Assembly: GCF_000219585.1 (NCBI RefSeq)
Contig: NC_015731.1
Location: 1,612,001 to 1,676,000, forward strand
Direction of reading: 5' to 3'
Length of the DNA: 64,000 nt
Origin: Nitrosomonas sp. Is79A3
Lineage (GTDB): Bacteria > Pseudomonadota > Gammaproteobacteria > Burkholderiales > Nitrosomonadaceae
The notes under the pieces are model-generated. The model was not told the origin of the DNA. It saw only the letters and a program-made list of their open reading frames with translations, and did no database searches. The translations under genes and the position numbers were made by a program. Of the stretch, positions 17,898-25,883 are shown piece after piece; within the stretch, counting starts at the first letter, position 1, and each line of letters begins with the position of its first letter.

Positions 17898-18905
17898 ATG
17901 AAAATTCTTGTTACCGGAGTAGCCGGATTCATCGGTATGCATATTGCGCTGAAATTATTAGCGCGAGGAGATAATGTAGTTGGGATTGATAATCTAAATG
18001 ACTATTACGATATTAATCTCAAGAAAGACCGTCTTTCACGCTTAACGACACACTCAAAATTTAGCTTCTATCAAATAGATATATCGGATCGGAGCCGCAT
18101 GAGCGAAATTTTCATGCGTGAGAAATCTAAACGAATAATCCATTTGGCGGCTCAAGCAGGTGTAAGATATTCTTTATCGAATCCATATATCTATATTGAT
18201 TCTAATATACAAGGATTTATTAATATTTTGGAGGGCTGCCGTCAACATCAAGTTGAACACTTGGTGTACGCCAGCAGCTCAAGTGTTTATGGCGGTAATA
18301 CTTCATTACCATTCAACGAGCATCAAAATATTGATCATCCGATTAGCTTGTATGCTGCAACCAAAAAAGCCAATGAGTTAATGGCGCATACTTACAGCCA
18401 CCTATTTCGTTTGCCCACAACCGGCTTACGTTTTTTTACCGTTTATGGCCCCTGGGGACGACCAGATATGGCGTTGTTTCTATTTACTCGAGCGATGCTG
18501 GAAGGACGAGCAATTGATGTGTTCAATCATGGGCGGATAATACGTGACTTTACTTATATTGATGACATTGTGGAGGGCGTGATTCGCGTGTTGGATAAAC
18601 CAGCCGAATCGGATACCGCTTTTGATTCCAGTCATCCAGATCCTGCCACAAGCCATGCGCCATATCGCATTTTTAACATGGGTAACAGCCAGCCGGTTAG
18701 GATATTGGAGTGTATTTCTATTTTGGAAAATGTTTTAGGCATCGTTGCGAAGAAGAATTTTTTGCCCATGCAGTTAGGTGATGTGCAAACTACTTTTGCA
18801 GATAATGATGATCTGGACAAGTGGATAGGTTTTAAACCGCATACGCCGCTGCCAGTTGGCTTGGCACATTTTGTTGATTGGTACAAATCTTATTATAAAT
18901 TATGA
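17898..18905 (+). CDS. UDP-glucuronate 4-epimerase (NAD-dependent SDR)
   Basis: The 335-residue protein is an extended short-chain dehydrogenase. It has the NAD-binding GVAGFIGMHIALKLL at residues 7-21 and the catalytic YAATKKANE (YxxxK). The stretch IDNLNDYYDINLKKDRL is typical of UDP-glucuronate 4-epimerases of the LpsL/Cap1J group, as is LRFFTVYGPWGRPDMALF. It would interconvert UDP-glucuronate and UDP-galacturonate. The next gene, UDP-glucose dehydrogenase, makes UDP-glucuronate, and the two overlap by four bases (ATGA), so they are translationally coupled. Together they supply acidic sugars for surface polysaccharide. Confidence 0.92.
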   Translation: MKILVTGVAGFIGMHIALKLLARGDNVVGIDNLNDYYDINLKKDRLSRLTTHSKFSFYQIDISDRSRMSEIFMREKSKRIIHLAAQAGVRYSLSNPYIYIDSNIQGFINILEGCRQHQVEHLVYASSSSVYGGNTSLPFNEHQNIDHPISLYAATKKANELMAHTYSHLFRLPTTGLRFFTVYGPWGRPDMALFLFTRAMLEGRAIDVFNHGRIIRDFTYIDDIVEGVIRVLDKPAESDTAFDSSHPDPATSHAPYRIFNMGNSQPVRILECISILENVLGIVAKKNFLPMQLGDVQTTFADNDDLDKWIGFKPHTPLPVGLAHFVDWYKSYYKL

Positions 18906-20242
18906 GAATCACAATTTTCGGCGCTGGATACGTTGGCTTGGTTCAGAGTGCAGTTTTGGCAAATGCGGGACATCATGTTGTGTGTGTCGACGTTGATTCG
19001 GACAAAGTGAATAAACTGAATCAAGGCATCGTCCCAATATATGAGCCGGGTTTGGAGGATTTAATCAGGAGCAATCATGCGCAGGAACGTTTGCAGTTTA
19101 CAACTGACCCAAAGTTAGGTGTATTGCATGGCCAAATTCAATTCATTGCTGTGGGCACACCTCCGGATACATCGGGCAATGCAGATGTAAGATACGTATT
19201 GGATGCAGCCAAATCAATAGCAACTTATATGGAAGGTTATCGATGCATTGTGGATAAATCCACAGTTCCGGTTGGAACGGCTGATAAAGTGACGGGAGTT
19301 GTCCGTGAGGTATTGGCAAGCCGAAAAATTCAGTATGAGTTTGATGTGGTGTCTAATCCTGAGTTTCTTAAGGAAGGCGCTGCTGTCCGCGATTGCGAGC
19401 GGCCTGATCGGATTATTATTGGCACTCAACAGCCAAGGGCGATACAGTTGCTCAGGGAAGTGTTTGCACCGTTTAATCGTAATCGCGACAAGATTATCGT
19501 TATGAATGCCCGCAGCGCGGAATTGACTAAGTATGTCGCAAATTGCATGCTGGCAACTAGGATCAGTTTTATGAATGAAATGGCGGATCTGGCTGAGCGA
19601 TTAGGAGCAGATATCGAAGAAGTCCGCCAGGGGATCGGTAGCGACCCTCGCATCGGGCACCACTATATTTATCCAGGTGCAGGTTACGGTGGAAGTTGTT
19701 TCCCGAAGGATATACAAGCACTAATACATAGTGCCGAAAGTACCGGTTTTGATCCTAAGGTGCTAAAAGCAGTGGAGGAACGTAACGTAGCACAGAAAAA
19801 TGTACTGTATCATAAAGTTAGTCAATTCTTTGATGGAAATCTGGAAGGGAAGATTATTGCTTTATGGGGATTGGCATTTAAACATAATACGGATGACATG
19901 CGCGAGGCTCCGAGTCGTGTTCTGATGGAAGCTTTGTGGACGGCTGGCGCTAAGGTGCAAGCTTTTGATCCGAAAGCAATGAACAAAGCGCAATCTATCT
20001 ACGGACAACGTAAAGATTTGAAGTTAACAACAACGAAAGAAGCCGCCCTGATAGGTGCAGACGTATTAATAGTTGTTACCGAATGGCAAGAGTTCCGCGC
20101 CCCTGATTTCGGCAAGATTGCTGCTGCATTAAGATACCCTGTAATTTTTGATGGCAGGAATCTGTATAATCCTAATATCCTCGCAGCACATGGAATTGAC
20201 TATTTCTCGATAGGTAGGGCATCGTCCAAATCCTGCAATTGA
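18902..20242 (+). CDS. ugd: UDP-glucose 6-dehydrogenase
   Basis: The 446-residue enzyme oxidises UDP-glucose to UDP-glucuronate with two NAD+. It starts with the Rossmann motif FGAGYVGLVQSAVLANAGHH. The catalytic cysteine is in GAGYGGSCFPKDIQALIHS, and the family stretch VSNPEFLKEGAAVRDCERP is present. The length matches the family (about 440). The start codon overlaps the stop of the epimerase gene. After the stop there is no terminator-like stem within 50 bases, but the palindrome-ended repeat at 20293-20438 follows and could fold in the transcript. Confidence 0.95.
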   Translation: MRITIFGAGYVGLVQSAVLANAGHHVVCVDVDSDKVNKLNQGIVPIYEPGLEDLIRSNHAQERLQFTTDPKLGVLHGQIQFIAVGTPPDTSGNADVRYVLDAAKSIATYMEGYRCIVDKSTVPVGTADKVTGVVREVLASRKIQYEFDVVSNPEFLKEGAAVRDCERPDRIIIGTQQPRAIQLLREVFAPFNRNRDKIIVMNARSAELTKYVANCMLATRISFMNEMADLAERLGADIEEVRQGIGSDPRIGHHYIYPGAGYGGSCFPKDIQALIHSAESTGFDPKVLKAVEERNVAQKNVLYHKVSQFFDGNLEGKIIALWGLAFKHNTDDMREAPSRVLMEALWTAGAKVQAFDPKAMNKAQSIYGQRKDLKLTTTKEAALIGADVLIVVTEWQEFRAPDFGKIAAALRYPVIFDGRNLYNPNILAAHGIDYFSIGRASSKSCN

Positions 20243-20292
20243 TTTTGCATAATTCTGATAACAATTCCAATGCGCTGTAATTCCTGAAACTC

Positions 20293-20438
20293 TGACAGGC
20301 CGTTGCAAAACTATCTGCGTTGCCGCTGCGGTGTTAAAAACAGACTCAAAATGCTCATTTATTAAGCATAAATTGCGCTTTTTCGCCTGTTTTTGCCTTG
20401 CATCGGCTACCTCGAAAACGTTTTTCAACGGCCTGTTA
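20293..20438. repeat. Palindrome-ended 146-bp element, copy 2
   Basis: The left end GACAGGCCGTTGCAAAAC and the right end GTTTTTCAACGGCCTGTTA are near-perfect inverses. The interior matches the copy at 46637-46782 closely when that one is reversed. It follows the ugd stop by 50 bases. Confidence 0.88.
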
Positions 20439-20590
20439 GACGACCTGCTGGAATTGCTGTCGGAAGAATTCTTGTGATTGCCAAGTTGGTGAATTATGAG
20501 TGGCAAAAGGAATCCCGGTATCGTTCGAGTATTTAATCTCTGCGAGTTCATTTCTCCGCTACTTGCAAATCCAGAACACGAGCTGAATAA

Positions 20591-20647
20591 ATACGTGTCA
20601 CACGTATAATCATATTACATGAGCATTAGAGATGTTCATATAATATG
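20591..20647. promoter_or_regulatory. Two adjacent inverted repeats ahead of the chaperone island
   Basis: ATACGTG-TCA-CACGTAT (20591-20607) is a perfect dyad. Immediately after it, CATATTACATGAGCA and TGTTCATATAATATG (20611-20647) form a second dyad with 13 of 15 pairs. No T-run follows. They lie 137 bases upstream of the dnaK remnant and may be operators for the former heat-shock operon. It is not the CIRCE sequence. Confidence 0.45.
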
Positions 20648-20783
20648 ATGGCTGTATATTGAATATATGAAATGCCAGTATTGCATGATTTTCCGGCAAG
20701 TAGCGCCATCCAATAGTATTGAAAATAGTGTTTGCATCGCATATTGATAAGAATTAAGGATTCGAAAAATTATAGGAGGGTAT

Positions 20784-20897
20784 ATGGCTATCATTGGCAT
20801 TGATCTAGGCACTTCAAATTCAGCTGCTGCAGTTTTGCGTGGCGGCCGTCCAGTCATTATTCCCAGCGCCGAGGGCATCAGTATTCATGATAAATAA
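20784..20897 (+). pseudogene. N-terminal stub of a DnaK/Hsp70 homologue
   Basis: A 37-codon frame starts [20 protein letters not shown], the phosphate-1 motif of the Hsp70 ATPase domain, and ends at a TAA directly after [11 protein letters not shown] strong AGGAGGG ribosome site precedes the ATG. The rest of the ~600-residue protein is absent; the Lon-like remnant begins about 50 bases later, so a large deletion removed almost all of dnaK. The stub may still be translated but cannot be a chaperone. Confidence 0.85.
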
Positions 20898-20950
20898 AAC
20901 GAGGTGGGATTATTTTTAATCAGAATAAAATAGAAAAAAACCATACTCCA

Positions 20951-22730
20951 TTGGACCCGTCCCAGTTAAGTAATTTCTGCGACCCTGAGCAATTTGGGTT
21001 TCAGACCACGGCTGATCTTGAGGACTTGACAGAAATAATCGGGCAGGCGCGCGCCATGGATGCAGTACGCTTTGGCTCCGGCATTCGTCATGAAGGCTAC
21101 AATCTTTTTGTGCTTGGCCCATCGGGTATGGGAAAACATAGTTTGGTGCGGCAACTTCTTGAAGAAAAAGCAAACCAAGCAAATAAGCCTGCTGACTGGT
21201 GCTATATCAATAATTTCTCTCAGCCGCATAAGCCTTATGTGCTCAAGCTGCCTCATGGTAGAATCTGGTGCGCCTATCATTAGCGAAGATAACCCGACTT
21301 ATAGCAACCTTGTCGGGCGAGTAGAGCATATAGCCCAGTTTGGAGCTTTGGTCACGGATTTTACGTTGATCAAACCAGGTGCATTACACCGAGCAAATGG
21401 GGGTTACTTGCTACTGGATGTGCGCAAAGTGTTGATGCAACCGTTTGCTTGGGAAGGTCTTAAGCGCGCGCTGCAATCGCGCGAGATTCGCATTGAATCA
21501 CTGGGGCAAATGTATAGCCTTGTCAGTACCGTGTCTCTTGAGCCGGAGCCGATACCGCTAGATATCAAAATAGTTCTTTTTGGGGATCGCATATTCTATT
21601 ACCTGCTGCAAGAATACGATCCGGAATTCAGTGAGTTGTTTAAGGTGGCTGCTGATTTTGAGGAGCGTATCGAACGTAATGCCGATACACACTTACTCTA
21701 TGCTCGCTTGATCGCTACACTGGCACGCAAAGAAACATTATTGCCGTATGACCGCTATGCCGTGGCAAAGGTGATCGAATACAGCGCACGGCTAGTTAGT
21801 GATGGGGAAAGGCTTTCCATGCACATGCGCAGTGTAGTGGACTTGTTGCATGAGGCCGATTACTGTGCCCGTGAGACAGGCCATGTTGTAGTATCCGCCA
21901 GTGATATTCAACAAGCGATTGATGCTCAGATACGGCGGCAGGATCGTGTAAGGGATCGGCTATATGAAGCAATTTTGCGTGATACCTTAATGATCGATAC
22001 GCTGGGTAAAGTAGCCGGGCAGGTCAATGGTCTTGCTGTCATCGAATTAGGGAATTTTGTTTTTTCCCAACCAACTCGAATTACTGCCACCAGCCGGTTG
22101 GGCAAAGGAGAGTTGATTAACATAGAGCGAGAAGTAAAGCTCTCTGGCGCTATCCATTCTAAGGGTATATTGATCCTTTCCGCTTTCCTTGCTGCGCGTT
22201 ATGCCAAAAACCAGCCATTGGCGCTTTCCGCCAGCATAGTGTTTGAACAATCGTATGGCGTTGTCGATGGCGATAGCGCTTCCTTGGCAGAACTGTGCGC
22301 GCTACTTTCCAATCTGGCGAATAAGCCTATCAAACAATCCTTGGCAGTGACTGGATCAGTCAATCAACTCGGTCAAGCGCAGGCAATCGGAGCAGTGAAC
22401 GAAAAAATTGAGGGGTTCTTTGATATCTGCGCAGCGCGAGGATTAACAGGGGATCAGGGGGTAATAATTCCTGCCGCGAATATCAAGCACTTGATGCTAC
22501 GACAAAATGTGGTTGACGCTGCGGCCGCAGGACAGTTCCAAATTTATGCCGTAGAAAATGTTGATCAAGCGATCAGTCTGCTGACCGGTTTGCCTGCCGG
22601 GGAAGCTGATGTCAATGGCAAATATCCTGAAGGAAGTCTCAATCAAAGTGTGGCAGAACGACTCAATGAGCTAGCCAATATCAGTAAGTCATATGCACAG
22701 AAGCCGGAAAGAAACGACAAGGAAGAGTAG
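20951..22730 (+). pseudogene. Lon-related ATP-dependent protease, internally deleted and frameshifted
   Basis: The first part (20951-21283) reads LDPSQL, then CDPEQFGFQTTADLEDL, and a Walker A-like GPSGMGKHS. These open proteases of the LonB/YcbZ type, normally about 800 residues. At about 21253, after KLPHG, the sequence jumps to VESGAPIISEDNPTYSNL in another frame. By comparison with the family about 200 residues are missing. The second part (ATG at 21255 to 22730) is open and holds the rest of the ATPase-associated region and the S16 protease domain. The catalytic serine is in DGDSAS (codon 22275) and the lysine in VNEKIEG (codon 22404), 43 residues apart as in Lon. As a full ATP-dependent protease it is dead; the C-terminal part could be made as a separate protein. 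Confidence 0.85.
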
Positions 22731-22781
22731 AGTCCGTGTTTAGTATTTGTTGAAAGTCAAAAACCGAATCAAGGTGCAATC

Positions 22782-23879
22782 ATATCCGATCAGCGTGATT
22801 ATTATGAAGTGCTGGGTGTTGCCAAGAATGCCGATCAGAAGCAGATCAAAGATGCTTTTCGAAACCTTGCCCTAAAATATCATCCAGACCGCAATAAGGA
22901 GGCTGACGCTGAAGAATGATTCAAAGGAATTGTTGAAGCCTATGCAATCCTGTCAAATCCTAAAAAACGGGCTGAATATGATGCGCGTGGATTCGCAGGT
23001 GTAGCGGGAACCAGTCAGGAGGATTTGCTTAACAGTATCAATTTTGAAGATATTTTTGGCGGACTCAATTTTGATTTTGGATCTGACAATTTATTTGGCG
23101 GTCTTTTTCGACATCATCGAAAAGGGCCTTCGCGTGACGCGAATATCGAAGTAGATTTCTATGTGACGCTGGATCGGATTGTCCACGGCGGGGAGGAAAT
23201 AGTCCATTTTAACCGGCCGGTTACTTGTCATGCCTGCCATGGAACGGGAGGAGAAGGTGGCGTTGCTCCACGTCAGTGTGATGCATGCGGTGGCACGGGG
23301 CGTATTACACATAGCCAGCGGAAAGAAGAACATGTGCTGATTCAGCACATTGTTCCCTGCTCAACCTGCGGCGGACGTGGCAGTGTCAACGAACATCCCT
23401 GCCCGGAATGCTACGGCAGTGGTGCGGTAAAGCAAACTGAAGAGCTTACGGTAAAAATCCCTGTGGGTATTGAAGAAGGTATGGCGCTGCGTATTCCAGG
23501 AAAAGGAATGCCAAATTCAACTAGTGGCGGTGTGAGCGGCGATTTGCTTGTAATGGTGCATTCCAGCCCCGATCCGCGATTTGAGCGGGAAGGGCGCAGA
23601 TCTACTACGTACCGAGGACTTGGCGCTTCCTGACGCTGTTCTCGGAACCACTCTGAAAGTACCCACTTTACTAGCTGGACTAGTCGATGTAACAATCCCG
23701 CCTGGCACGCAACCCGATACAGTGTTACGCCTGAAGGGAAAAGGCTTGCCGGAATTTGGAAGTAATCAGCATGGCGACCTTTATTTACGCATCAATTTAC
23801 GAGTACCCAGCATCTTTCCCAGGAAGAACGCGAACTCTACGAGCAATTGCGAACCGTGAATATCAGACAAGAATACTAA
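22782..23879 (+). pseudogene. DnaJ/Hsp40 homologue with four lesions
   Basis: The translation follows DnaJ throughout: J-domain [20 protein letters not shown] with the HPD motif in YHPDRNK, a Gly/Phe-rich linker, four zinc-finger repeats (CHACHGTG, CDACGGTG, CSTCGGRG, CPECYGSG) and the C-terminal client domains. The start is ATA at 22782 instead of ATG. There is a TGA at 22917-22919 inside the J-domain, where the family has Arg. A frameshift occurs near 23600, and a second near 23800 restores the true end, LSQEERELYEQLRTV, finishing at TAA 23877-23879. The gene is therefore inactive. A 202-codon piece (23025-23633) could still yield a J-less fragment. Confidence 0.9.
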
Positions 23880-24298
23880 TGATCTAAGAACAGCTAGAAA
23901 CTGGTATATCGAACTCTTTTTTTGCAGCGGATTTAAATTGACTTGTGTGCCGATTGAAATCTAACTCCCATGTTTTAACTTGTAATTCCCTGTGGTCTTG
24001 CCACGAGGAGAACTATAGATCGCGTATCTGAAATTAGAGTGCAGAGCCAATTTATTTCAGAAGTCTCCTTAGGAAACTCTGAATAATTCGCATTTGTCAT
24101 TCCGAATTCAGTTAGGAATCTTTAATAATCAATGTGATAGATTTCTCGCTCTTGCTCGAAATGGCACTTATTCAGAGCTTCCTTAAAACATATAGCAAGT
24201 ATTTTGTGTTGTGATATTAAAAATAAGCATTTTGCCTATTTTTTTGGGGGGGTGGACTTCCTATACTAGCTTATCTTCATGACTCAGGATTAATTCAA
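23880..24298. other. Intergenic stretch with a small MITE-like element
   Basis: The 419-bp gap between the dnaJ remnant and the small gene at 24299 holds the inverted-repeat-ended element at 24069-24186, and a T6-plus-G8 run at 24239-24251. I see no gene. Confidence 0.55.
24069..24186. repeat. MITE-like element with ~18-bp inverted ends
   Basis: The left end TTAGGAAACTCTGAATAA is mirrored by TTATTCAGAGCTTCCTTAA at the right end. The interior contains TCATTCCGAATTCAGTTAGG and AGATTTCTCGCTCTTGCTCG, which resembles a dispersed repeat known from many bacterial genomes. Only one copy is present in this window. It is about 118 bp long and has no coding capacity. Confidence 0.7.
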
Positions 24299-24637
24299 AT
24301 GAAACAATCTGAAATTCAAGATGATCTTAAGGCAAAGAATTACGTAAATAAGTGGAAAGCTAACCATAAGTTTATTGAAACGGGTCAAGTAAGACGCGCA
24401 AAGATGCATGCAGCACGTTTGATTGATGCTATCGATGATAAAAAAGTGATATCTCCTGCATTGCATCAGTTATTAGAAGCGAGCCTTTTTCTGGAAACAA
24501 CAGACTCTAAAATTCTTGCTGCTTACTTAAAACTATCACCTGCCGGTATTCGTGCAGAGTTTCAAAGATTTCGCACAATATTTGGAGAATATCAGAGAAA
24601 TTCAAGAAGTTTCTATTGTATTGATCAGACTGAGTGA
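24299..24637 (+). CDS. Hypothetical protein
   Basis: The 112-residue protein is mostly helical and basic, with no signal peptide or membrane segment. The C-terminal part (LAAYLKLSPAGIRAEFQRF) has the spacing of a helix-turn-helix recognition region seen in LuxR-like proteins, but this is weak. It lies at the head of the intact half of the chaperone island and may be a regulator or a small accessory protein. The ATG at 24299 is the only good start; no strong ribosome site is seen. I do not recognise a family. Confidence 0.55.
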   Translation: MKQSEIQDDLKAKNYVNKWKANHKFIETGQVRRAKMHAARLIDAIDDKKVISPALHQLLEASLFLETTDSKILAAYLKLSPAGIRAEFQRFRTIFGEYQRNSRSFYCIDQTE

Positions 24638-24695
24638 AAACTGAATTTCTTAGTACTGCTTGTCTAAAACGAAAAACTTACTTTCGGAGAAGGCC

Positions 24696-24896
24696 ATGAA
24701 TCAAAAGAAAAAGATTGTTCATCCAAAAATGGCCGTTACTGCTGCGGACTCTTGTGCCGAGAATCGAGTTTTTAAAAGCGATGAGACTGATGCTGCGAAA
24801 GATAGGCTCGAATCTGAAATAGAAATCAATAATGAACTGGAAGAATTTGATGTGAATGGAATAGATATTCAATTCCTCACACATAAAGGTGAGTAA
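24696..24896 (+). CDS. Small hypothetical protein
   Basis: This 66-residue, highly charged protein has a basic start (MNQKKKIVHPKMAV) and an acidic C-terminal half (ESEIEINNELEEFDVNGID). A GGAGAAGG ribosome site just before the ATG at 24696 fixes the start; a TTG 12 codons upstream is not needed. It lies 53 bases upstream of hsp20 and probably shares its transcript. No family is recognised. Confidence 0.6.
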   Translation: MNQKKKIVHPKMAVTAADSCAENRVFKSDETDAAKDRLESEIEINNELEEFDVNGIDIQFLTHKGE

Positions 24897-24949
24897 GAAA
24901 ACCGATACTTAATGGAAAGCAATTTTTAAACATTTAAAGGAGAAATACC

Positions 24950-25399
24950 ATGGTAAATATTGTTAAACGTTCCCCGCGGCTTGGCGATATCGCCCGTTTC
25001 GACCCATTCACTAGCATGGAAGACTGGTTTAAAGGATTTGGACTGCGTCCATTATTCAATGAAATGGACACCGCTCCGCTCATTAAAATCGATCTAACCG
25101 AGAACGATAAAACTTATACCATTCACGCAGAAGTGCCTGGTGTTAATAAAGAGGATATCAAAGTGCAGGTGGATGGTAATCGTGTTTCCATCAGCGCCGA
25201 GACAAAAAAAGAAAAAGAAGAAAAAGAGGGTGAAAGAATTATTTGCCGTGAATGTTATCAAGGTTCCAGCTACCGGAGTTTTACGTTGGATAGCGATGTT
25301 GATGAAACAAAAGCTGAAGCAAAATATGAAAACGGGGTGCTGGAATTGATCTTGCCGAAGAAGAATGGGAAAACCTCCAGGCAGATTGAAATTAAGTAG
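24950..25399 (+). CDS. Small heat-shock protein, Hsp20/alpha-crystallin family
   Basis: The 149-residue protein has a variable N-terminal arm with FDPFTSMEDWF and an alpha-crystallin domain (about 45-140). The domain runs from YTIHAEVPGVNKEDIKVQVD through RSFTLDSDVD to the hallmark ENGVLELILPKK near the end, and IEIK is the C-terminal IxI-type anchor. It would form oligomers that hold unfolded proteins until ATP-dependent chaperones refold them. A strong AAAGGAGA ribosome site precedes the ATG, and a terminator follows at 25417. The family is certain. Confidence 0.95.
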   Translation: MVNIVKRSPRLGDIARFDPFTSMEDWFKGFGLRPLFNEMDTAPLIKIDLTENDKTYTIHAEVPGVNKEDIKVQVDGNRVSISAETKKEKEEKEGERIICRECYQGSSYRSFTLDSDVDETKAEAKYENGVLELILPKKNGKTSRQIEIK

Positions 25400-25416
25400 C
25401 CAAGAGAAATCAGTTG

Positions 25417-25443
25417 CCATTCAGAAATGAATGGTACTTTTTT
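25417..25443 (+). terminator. Rho-independent terminator after hsp20
   Basis: CCATTCA-GAAA-TGAATGG forms a seven-pair stem with a GAAA loop, followed by TAC and six T residues. It lies 18 bases after the hsp20 stop and separates it from groES. Confidence 0.85.
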
Positions 25444-25559
25444 AGACTGAAGAATGTTCCTATTTAAGTCTGTGCCTCATAAAGTACAGACTTATTTTAT
25501 ATACAGATTACTCAGATTTACGCTACCCACAAGAAATAAGTTGAAACAGGAGATGCACT

Positions 25560-25850
25560 ATGTCTTTACGTCCATTATATGACTATGTGCTGGTAAAACA
25601 ATTAGAGAGTGAGCATGAAACCCTCACAGGTATCTTGATTCCAGATACTGCAGCAGAAAAACCCAATCAAGGTGAAGTAATCGCCACAGGTAAAGGAAAG
25701 ATTCTGGAAGATGGCAATCGGCATCGGTTAGAGATAAAAGCGGGTGACAAAGTACTATTTGGCAAACACGCGGGTCAAATTGTGAAAGTTGATGATAAAG
25801 AAATGCTCGTCATGCGGGAAAAAGATATTCTGGCTGTAATAGAGGCCTGA
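25560..25850 (+). CDS. groS: Co-chaperonin GroES
   Basis: The 96-residue protein is a complete Gro[18 protein letters not shown] at the start, the mobile loop with [16 protein letters not shown] that docks onto GroEL, and [20 protein letters not shown] at the end. It caps the GroEL ring in the cytoplasm. AGGAGATG lies before the ATG. groEL begins 33 bases downstream, so the pair is one operon. No CIRCE element is seen upstream. Confidence 0.97.
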   Translation: MSLRPLYDYVLVKQLESEHETLTGILIPDTAAEKPNQGEVIATGKGKILEDGNRHRLEIKAGDKVLFGKHAGQIVKVDDKEMLVMREKDILAVIEA

Positions 25851-25883
25851 TCAGAGTTGTAAAACATCATTCGAGAGATTCTC

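Larger units (their letters stand above)
20243..20783. other. Intergenic stretch with repeat and two inverted repeats
   Basis: This 541-bp gap separates the sugar-nucleotide genes from the chaperone island. It contains the palindrome-ended element (20293-20438) and a pair of inverted repeats (20591-20647). The rest is AT-rich with no convincing gene. Confidence 0.6.

Noticed and set aside
20129-20551. 140-codon minus-strand frame
   Set aside because: It lies over the end of ugd and the repeat element; the repeat part matches frames at the other copies.
25400-25559. CIRCE/HrcA operator before groES
   Set aside because: No TTAGCACTC-N9-GAGTGCTAA pattern is present in the interval; only the hsp20 terminator is seen.
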